DNA of 64,000 nucleotides from Temnopleurus reevesii (lineage: Eukaryota > Echinodermata > Echinoidea > Temnopleuroida > Temnopleuridae), in the NCBI GenBank assembly GCA_036244855.1, contig BQKZ01000077.1, positions 67,603 to 131,602 of the forward strand, given 5' to 3'. The first letter of the stretch is position 1, and every line of letters begins with the position of its first letter. The position numbers and the translations under genes are program-made. The notes under the pieces are model-generated. The model did no database searches. It was not told the DNA's origin and saw only the letters and a list, made by a program, of their open reading frames with translations. Positions 58,902-64,000 of this stretch are shown piece by piece.

Positions 58902-61900
58902 CTAAACAAAATTGGTGGGATAGAAGAGGAGAGAGAATAGAAGGTATGAAATAAAATGATAATCAATTTATGAAATGCTAATTCTCCAAGATTATCCTAG
59001 GTTTAGTGGTGTAGTGTTGTAGTGGTCGTGACTTTCGCCTTTCAACTAGAGGGTCGTAGGTTCGAATCCTACCCATGGCGTCAATTTCCTTCAGCAAGAA
59101 ATTCATCCACATTGTGCTGCACTCAACCCAGGTGAGGTGAATGGGTACCTGGCAGGAATATTTATTCTTTAAAATGCCAAGTGCGCCGTGAATGGCAGCC
59201 GGGCTAAAGCCAGGGTAATAATAATGTAAAGCGCCTTGAGCACTCAGCAGAGTGGATACGTGCGCTATATAAATTGCATCTATAATATCTTTGGTATGCC
59301 TTTTTTATATTTTTTGACAATAATTAAAACAAAAATGAATTAGACTCCCGGGAAATACTGCCCATCGACATACACTGGGTTATTGTTTCCACTTTATAAG
59401 ACTTGTTTCTCACAGAAACGTTTCTAGAAATAAAAAAGGAGTGCCAGTTTAGAAATACATGTATTGCATTTCACTGTTTCACCAAAATCGTTCAGAGGTA
59501 ATTAATATCGTTCTTGAAGTACATGCTGAATGAATACAAATCCATCTAGAGACAAAAATTAATATCCAAATGGATGGCTATATTAATTATTCTGAAGATT
59601 ATTAATGCTTTGTAAGACATTTCCATTACAGGGAATGAGCAATTAATTATAAACAATTACAAAAATGAAACTACCTGCAAATAGTTTTTCATTTTGCAAT
59701 TGCAATACCCCCTCCCCCCCCCAAAAAAAAAAAGAGAGATGGTAGAGTGACGTTAAAAATACAGTGACCGGACTATTATTTAACAATTGTGTACAATCTC
59801 CACAGTGAATGAGCAAGTATTTACAAATATGCAATTTTCTGGACGTTTATCATTTAATATATTTTAAATCACTTTGAAGACAATCTCTATTACTGTTGTC
59901 AAAATTCAAAGCAGAACGAGAACATCAATCAGCGAGATAATTGAACGAACTAGTTCATGCAGTAATTATCATCCATTAATAGTTATGAACACGATATAAA
60001 CTATTTCCGCAAAATAAAATGGGTCATTGACAATAGAGCCGTACACCGTGTATTGAACTGTGCGGACACAACAATCACAAGCCGGTTCCGATTTTAATAG
60101 CATTACAAAGAAGCATTGAATTGGCGTTCTACTAAATTTTTCGGAAATAGATTATGTCGTGTTAGAATCAAATAATTAATATCAATGGATTACCTGAGCG
60201 GGTACGATTCCTTTCTTTGTGTTAATGTATTCCAAAGCCTTGTGAGCCACGCTGATGCCTCCTATCCAGGCATCGCCATCTTCATCAATGTATACGTTAT
60301 CAGGGCAAGTACCTAGTGATATGACAGGCAAACCCTGTCATGGGAAGAAAAGGCATTGANACCTGTTCTAAAATATCGGGAAATTTACACTTTTCTGAAT
60401 TTATTTTAGAGCTTGATCCAGTCTGATTAGTAGTGGTATATAATACCTTTCTTATAGGTGTATAGTATCCTCTAGGATTCATTCTTCTTTAATTCTATGT
60501 AATAAAAGTTGCGCATAATTATGTTGTATATGAATTATTTTGATAATTACAAAAAAATCAGTAAACGGACAATATATAGAATATGATTAAAAAAAATAAC
60601 TTCTAAACAGTCCAAAAGAATTATTTTAACAAACAAATGCAATATAGGCTTATAAAATAGATAAGTTGTCTGCATTATGCACGACGAAATATCTATACTT
60701 TGCCATATAGTAGTCGTTAGGCCACAAAAAAAATATCATTCTTAACTAAAATTACAACCACAAAAACAAAAAAGCACAGAGAGAAAGAGAGAGAGAGAGA
60801 GAGCAGAAAAATAAAACATACAACGGCAGGTTGGGGTGGGTCGGGGTCGGGTCGTCATGCATTTCCAACCATTTTTCATCATCTGAGATAATTCCCGGGT
60901 TTTACTCTGTTGGTTCTCTATATCATCATAAGAAATCATCGTGATGAAAAGAGAGGAGGTCCGAAGATGAGTATTCCATGTGACAAAGTTGGTATAGCCG
61001 TATGGCCCCTCAGCAAGTTCCCGCCCCTTTTCACTAGAATTTGGCGTCCCTTTAATGTGATCGGGGGGGGGGGGCATGCAATATTTAATTCGGGTTTAAT
61101 ACAAAAGTAACTTTGCTGTGTAAAACGGGAAAGTGGTTAATAAGGTATAAACTATTTCTGTGTTTAATATCGTAGAATATACTTGCCGCAGATACTATGA
61201 CGATTCCATTCGATAAGAGCTCCAGATCTTCGGCACCATGCTCTAAGAATAAACATAACAAATTTGGATCATCCCAAAACAATCTTCCCTACGATAGATT
61301 ATATGGAAATGAATAAGGTATACAGAATAAAGAAAGAATTACGAGCAGTGACAAGAACTTAAAAACCCGTTTCTGAAAAATCAAGTGTGCCGCAATTCAG
61401 TATATATATAAAAATTTACATCATGTATTAAAATGTGCGAAATATAAAATATCAATATTGGCTACAACCATGCGCGCACCCAGGATTTTCATACCCGGGG
61501 GGCTGAGCACAAATTTGGCGCCCCCGAGAAGATTTTTAAAAATGCCGCCCCCCCCCCCCAATCGAACGCATAATATTTTACAATGCTACATAAACCATAA
61601 ATCATTTTTGTTTTCATATTCTCCTAAAATGCTTTACTAATAGGCCTATNAATCTTGAACGTTGAACTGTACCTTGAACATTGAACGGGATATACTGAAA
61701 TTTAAAGCAATATGATTTCTAGTAACAATAAGTTTAAAAAATATATATCCGTGATCCTAAGTACAACCAAGTACAACTCAAAGAAAACAACTATAATAGG
61801 TTACATCTTTATACGCTTTCAATATCTACCATCATTTCCAGGTGCTAAAATAAAAGAATTAAGAAAGTTAAAATCATATATAACTTATAGCAGCTTACTT

Positions 61901-62768
61901 CATTTTCATGAAGGCTATTGTCCGATTTATCCCTTTTGTAGATCCGCATTTGTCTCATAAATGGCTGATTGACATACACATATCTGTAAAATATCAACAA
62001 AACGAATCAGAATTTTGGTTTTACTCAAATGAAAGAGGAGGAAATAGACATGCAAATAATAACTATGTTTGCATAATATTCCTAACAAGTAATGGATAAT
62101 GAGATATTCTTACTAATTATCTAAAAACGAATATTAGTTTGAACGGACCGCCAAGGCTGAGTCGAGACAAAGGGAATTATGTTTTCAGTCGTTCATACGA
62201 TTATGGCATGTGTGGAGTGTGAATTCCCATTCATCTTGAATGTGCGACGATGTGCTGGTGAAGAACGTCGACGCACGGAGTTTTCTTTGCTCTGCGATAA
62301 ATAAGCCAATATATCTGGGTTGATTTTATTCAAACAAACTTTGAACAATCGAACATGCTTTAATTTGTTATTGAAAAAACAATATAATTTGGGTAATTCC
62401 ACTGTACCTAACAAAGTAATGCAATATCTGAACCGCCATCTCTACCAAAACTAATATGTAAGTTTAAATATGTGACTGATATAATTTGTAAAAACTCTAT
62501 TTCTCTCTCTCTCTCTCACTCCGTTTTAATTTCGATATCATAATATATACAAATTAAACGAACCCACCTTCCATCTTTTGACATATCGATACCATTCGGA
62601 TTGTTGAGCGGTTCTGAGGCGGTCTTACACCCTGTGACGTCACAATAAAGCACGGATCCCATTCGGAGCAGGAGGCAATCCTCTAGAAATCGTAATCGGT
62701 GATGCAAGAAGTACGCTTCGTTTGTGATGTAATATTCATCTGGCCCGGTCGCTATCAAGTTGTTCACG
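58734..62768 (-). CDS. PON: Paraoxonase-family protein, C-terminal exons (5' part missing or displaced)
   Basis: Minus-strand exons 62768-62568, 60334-60194 and 58901-58734 encode, in order, the paraoxonase features: VNNLIATGPDEYYITNEAYF; NNPNGIDMSKDG, whose Asn matches calcium ligand N224 of human PON1; CPDNVYIDEDGDAWIGG, whose Asp-Asn matches D269/N270; and VYAEDGRNMTTSTSAVYHKG followed by LLIGTLHERMMRCEV and TAG. Paraoxonases are calcium-dependent six-bladed propeller lactonases/arylesterases, usually secreted or membrane-bound. The short exon expected between 62568 and 60334 (the PON segment after NG-I--S-DG) was not found, and phases across that gap do not join (2 out, 0 in), so an exon is missing. 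Contig joins at 60360 and 61650 probably removed it. The N-terminal exons would lie beyond the right end, except one displaced exon at 61187-61242. Confidence 0.85.
59003..59288 (+). mobile_element. tRNA-derived SINE, copy 2
   Basis: B box GTTCGAATC at 59060-59068. The body shares CCACATTGTGCTGCACTCA, ATGGGTACCTG and GGGCTAAAGCCAGGGTAATA with 19760-20042. It is inserted in the last paraoxonase-like intron, antisense to the gene. Confidence 0.85.
59988..60163 (+). mobile_element. MITE family A, copy 5
   Basis: Ends AACACGATATAAACTATTTC and GAAATAGATTATGTCGTGTT; the internal ACACAACAATCACAAGCCGG is shared with the copies at 23347 and 56175. Confidence 0.75.
60194..60334 (-). CDS. PON: Paraoxonase-like exon with catalytic Asp-Asn
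   Basis: Minus-strand acceptor CATGACAG, donor GTAATC. The 47 codons contain GTCPDNVYIDEDGDAWIGGI; Asp-Asn align with calcium ligands D269/N270. The His of the PON GCHPNG-type motif is not present here (GGISVAHK instead). Confidence 0.86.
61187..61242 (-). CDS. PON: Displaced paraoxonase-like exon (GAEDLELLSNG), GC donor
   Basis: Minus-strand acceptor TATTCTTAG, then HGAEDLELLSNGIVIVSA. It matches the PON SEDLEILPNGLAFIS motif carrying calcium ligands E53 and D54. The donor reads GCG|GCAAGT, a consensus GC-AG intron; a shifted GT at 61182 is the alternative. In every known paraoxonase this segment precedes the 62568-62768 exon, yet here it lies after it in gene direction, between the Ns at 60360 and 61650. 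Misplaced contig or a second gene. Confidence 0.72.
61465..61555. repeat. Dispersed repeat (reverse of 8655-8735) with C run
   Basis: GCGCACCCAGGATTTTCATA and CCCGGGGGGCTGAGCAC, then a C run at 61549-61559. Confidence 0.5.
61651..62567. other. Paraoxonase-like intron, no feature recognised
   Basis: AT-rich. I searched the minus strand by eye for the expected paraoxonase exon (a Y-V-Y-E/A-type strand) and found none. Confidence 0.5.
62568..62768 (-). CDS. PON: Paraoxonase-like exon (GPDEYYITNEAYF...NPNGID)
   Basis: Minus-strand acceptor ATATTTACAG, donor GTGGGT, 201 bp. It encodes VNNLIATGPDEYYITNEAYF, then NNPNGIDMSKDGR. N in NGID corresponds to calcium ligand N224. It is the full copy of an exon head repeated at 62991, 63106 and 63212. 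Confidence 0.88.
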
Positions 62769-62892
62769 CTGTAAATATGAAATGAAGTTTTAAAAAATTA
62801 AGTCTTAGAGAATTAAATAAAAATATTTTTACAGGTGAAATTCTTTCTTCCTCAACATATCATTTTGTTATCAAGTTATTCCAATTCAAAGC

Positions 62893-62991
62893 ATGAGACA
62901 ATCCTCGAGAACTCGCAATCGGGGATGCAAGAAGTACGCTTCGTTCGTGATGTAATATTCATCTGGCCCGGTTGCTATCAATTTGTTCACG
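62893..62991 (-). pseudogene. Partial copy of paraoxonase-like exon head
   Basis: After a minus-strand TTTTAG it reads VNKLIATGPDEYYITNEAYF to VLEDCLML and then a TGA. About 33 codons match the 62568-62768 exon, with its own acceptor but no donor. Confidence 0.8.
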
Positions 62992-63089
62992 CTAAAATAT
63001 ACAAATAAAGTTTTAGAATTAAATCTAATAGACCTAAATTCAAATCTTTGTAACAGATAAAATTCTCTCTGCCTCATTCTTTTATTTTG

Positions 63090-63240
63090 TTTTGAAATTG
63101 TTCACGCTAAAATAGAAAATAAAGATTTGAAAATCAAATCTTATACAGTTAGATCTAAATCGTTGTAAAGGATGAAATTCTCTCTACCTATTTTGTTATC
63201 AAATTGTTCACGCTAATATAAAGAATAAACATTCAAAAAT
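63090..63240 (-). repeat. Two further copies of intron end plus first exon bases
   Basis: Minus-strand TTAGCGTGAACAAT recurs ending at 63106 and 63212, each with the same AT-rich intron end (CTTTATT, AGCGTGAACA). Only the first few codons of the exon are included. Unit spacing is about 106-115 bases. Confidence 0.65.
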
Positions 63241-63866
63241 TAAGTATTATAGACTTATTTCTGTAACAGATGAAATTATTTCCATTTACACATATCATTT
63301 CGTTATGACACCTTTTGTTGGAATCATTATACTCATTTTTCCCATCTGTCGTTGCAAAAAAAAAAAAATACAATTCTAACAGTTTGTTTTTAAGTGATTC
63401 TCAGTATTGTCTATATAGGCGTATAAAAATGCTAATTCCAAATTCAAGTCGTTCAGACTTCATTTCAAGACTTTCAAAGATTGTTGGTACATACATTTAT
63501 TTCGCCGTTTATTTATATAGAAATATTTTTTTTTTACTGTAGAGTGTACTCTGTGTGGAATATATTTCAGACGACACTGTGTTTGCTTGCGCGTCCCCTC
63601 CATTTTCCCCAGAAATTACGTTCACAAAGAACACTTTGGCCCTCTCCAATTTATTTTCAAGCGCCGCGGTCCCTGATACAGCCATATGCAGATGCATGAT
63701 TAAACACGCAAACACATTTAGAGATGAAGCTAGATGGCTGATTGTACAACTCGCCTTAGCGCCAATAACGTAGAGCGAAGGCGATTTGTTCAAACTTGCC
63801 TTCCGCTGCACATAATAGCTTCCTTATTTTTGTCATAGTTTCTAAAACCTTTCGGTTTCGGCTCTA
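63241..63866. other. No gene recognised; GC-richer patch at 63555-63770
   Basis: The patch has open frames on both strands (63481-63811). It may belong to an upstream paraoxonase exon or promoter, but I recognise no domain. Confidence 0.3.
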
Positions 63867-63867
63867 A

Positions 63868-64000
63868 GTGTGAACCGTACTAATATTACCTCTCAAAATA
63901 AGTTTTTACTCTAGGTGTGAACCGTACTAATATTACCTCTCAAAATAAGTTTTTACTCTAGGTGTGAACCTTACTAATATTACCTCTCAAAATAAGTTTT
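63868..64000. repeat. 47-bp tandem repeat reaching the window end
   Basis: The unit, starting GTGTGAACCGTACTAATATT, begins at 63868, 63915 and 63962 with one visible substitution. The array continues past the window end. Confidence 0.92.

Noticed and set aside
60742..61110. Overlapping frames on both strands around a GA repeat and G run
   Set aside because: Low-complexity sequence at both ends drives the frames; no homology recognised.
63868..64000. Possible CRISPR-like array
   Set aside because: The 47-bp units are contiguous with no unique spacers and the genome is eukaryotic.

Overview
This is a window of animal nuclear DNA, AT-rich and mostly intron or intergenic sequence. Genes are split into short exons with consensus GT-AG splice sites, and the rest is crowded with foldback elements, tRNA-derived SINEs, microsatellites and tandem duplications. 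The gene set (a calmodulin-like EF-hand protein, a peptide-amidating lyase and a paraoxonase) together with the very high heterozygosity suggests a marine invertebrate. A deuterostome such as an echinoderm is my best guess, but the sequence does not prove it. Nothing here looks bacterial or viral.

Three genes can be supported. (1) 3114-5380, plus strand: the last four coding exons of a calmodulin-like protein with EF-hand loops 1, 3 and 4 intact and loop 2 degenerate; its first exon is not found. (2) 17349-54082, plus strand: a 13-exon gene with a first intron of about 20 kb. I reconstruct a 692-residue secreted protein: signal peptide, acidic segment, a remnant of the N-terminal (CuH) domain of peptidylglycine alpha-hydroxylating monooxygenase (PHM) with two of three copper histidines replaced and no C-terminal copper domain, an acidic tyrosine-rich linker, and a nearly intact peptidyl-alpha-hydroxyglycine alpha-amidating lyase (PAL). 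(3) 58734-62768, minus strand: the C-terminal exons of a paraoxonase-family gene convergent with gene 2. One further paraoxonase exon (61187-61242) lies in the wrong order.

Single N characters mark contig joins. At 1040, 27109, 49435 and 52468 the sequence after the N restarts inside sequence already read, so parts of the window occur twice: 1-1039 with 1057-2053, 25022-27108 with 27110-29199, 47499-49434 with 49436-51075, and 51088-52467 with the sequence from 52469 to at least 53580. Most of these look like two alleles laid end to end, so PAL exons 9 to 12 are partly duplicated by assembly. The contig between the Ns at 60360 and 61650 is probably misplaced. The Ns at 5086 and 8641 follow runs of G.

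Layout: 1-3113 pyrimidine-rich repeats, a 44-base G run and a foldback element; 3114-5380 calmodulin-like gene; 5381-17348 no recognised gene, with foldback repeats, microsatellites, a decayed LINE tail and a triplicated block with GAT repeats; 17349-54082 PAM-like gene, whose first intron holds many mobile elements; 54083-58733 3' flank and a convergent intergenic region; 58734-62768 paraoxonase-like gene; 62769-64000 repeated exon heads and the start of a 47-bp tandem array.

One pattern recurs. Where an exon has tandem partial copies (PAM-like exons 6 and 9, and one paraoxonase exon), each copy carries the 3' splice site and the head of the exon, all decayed copies lie on the 5' side in gene orientation, and the last copy is the intact exon.
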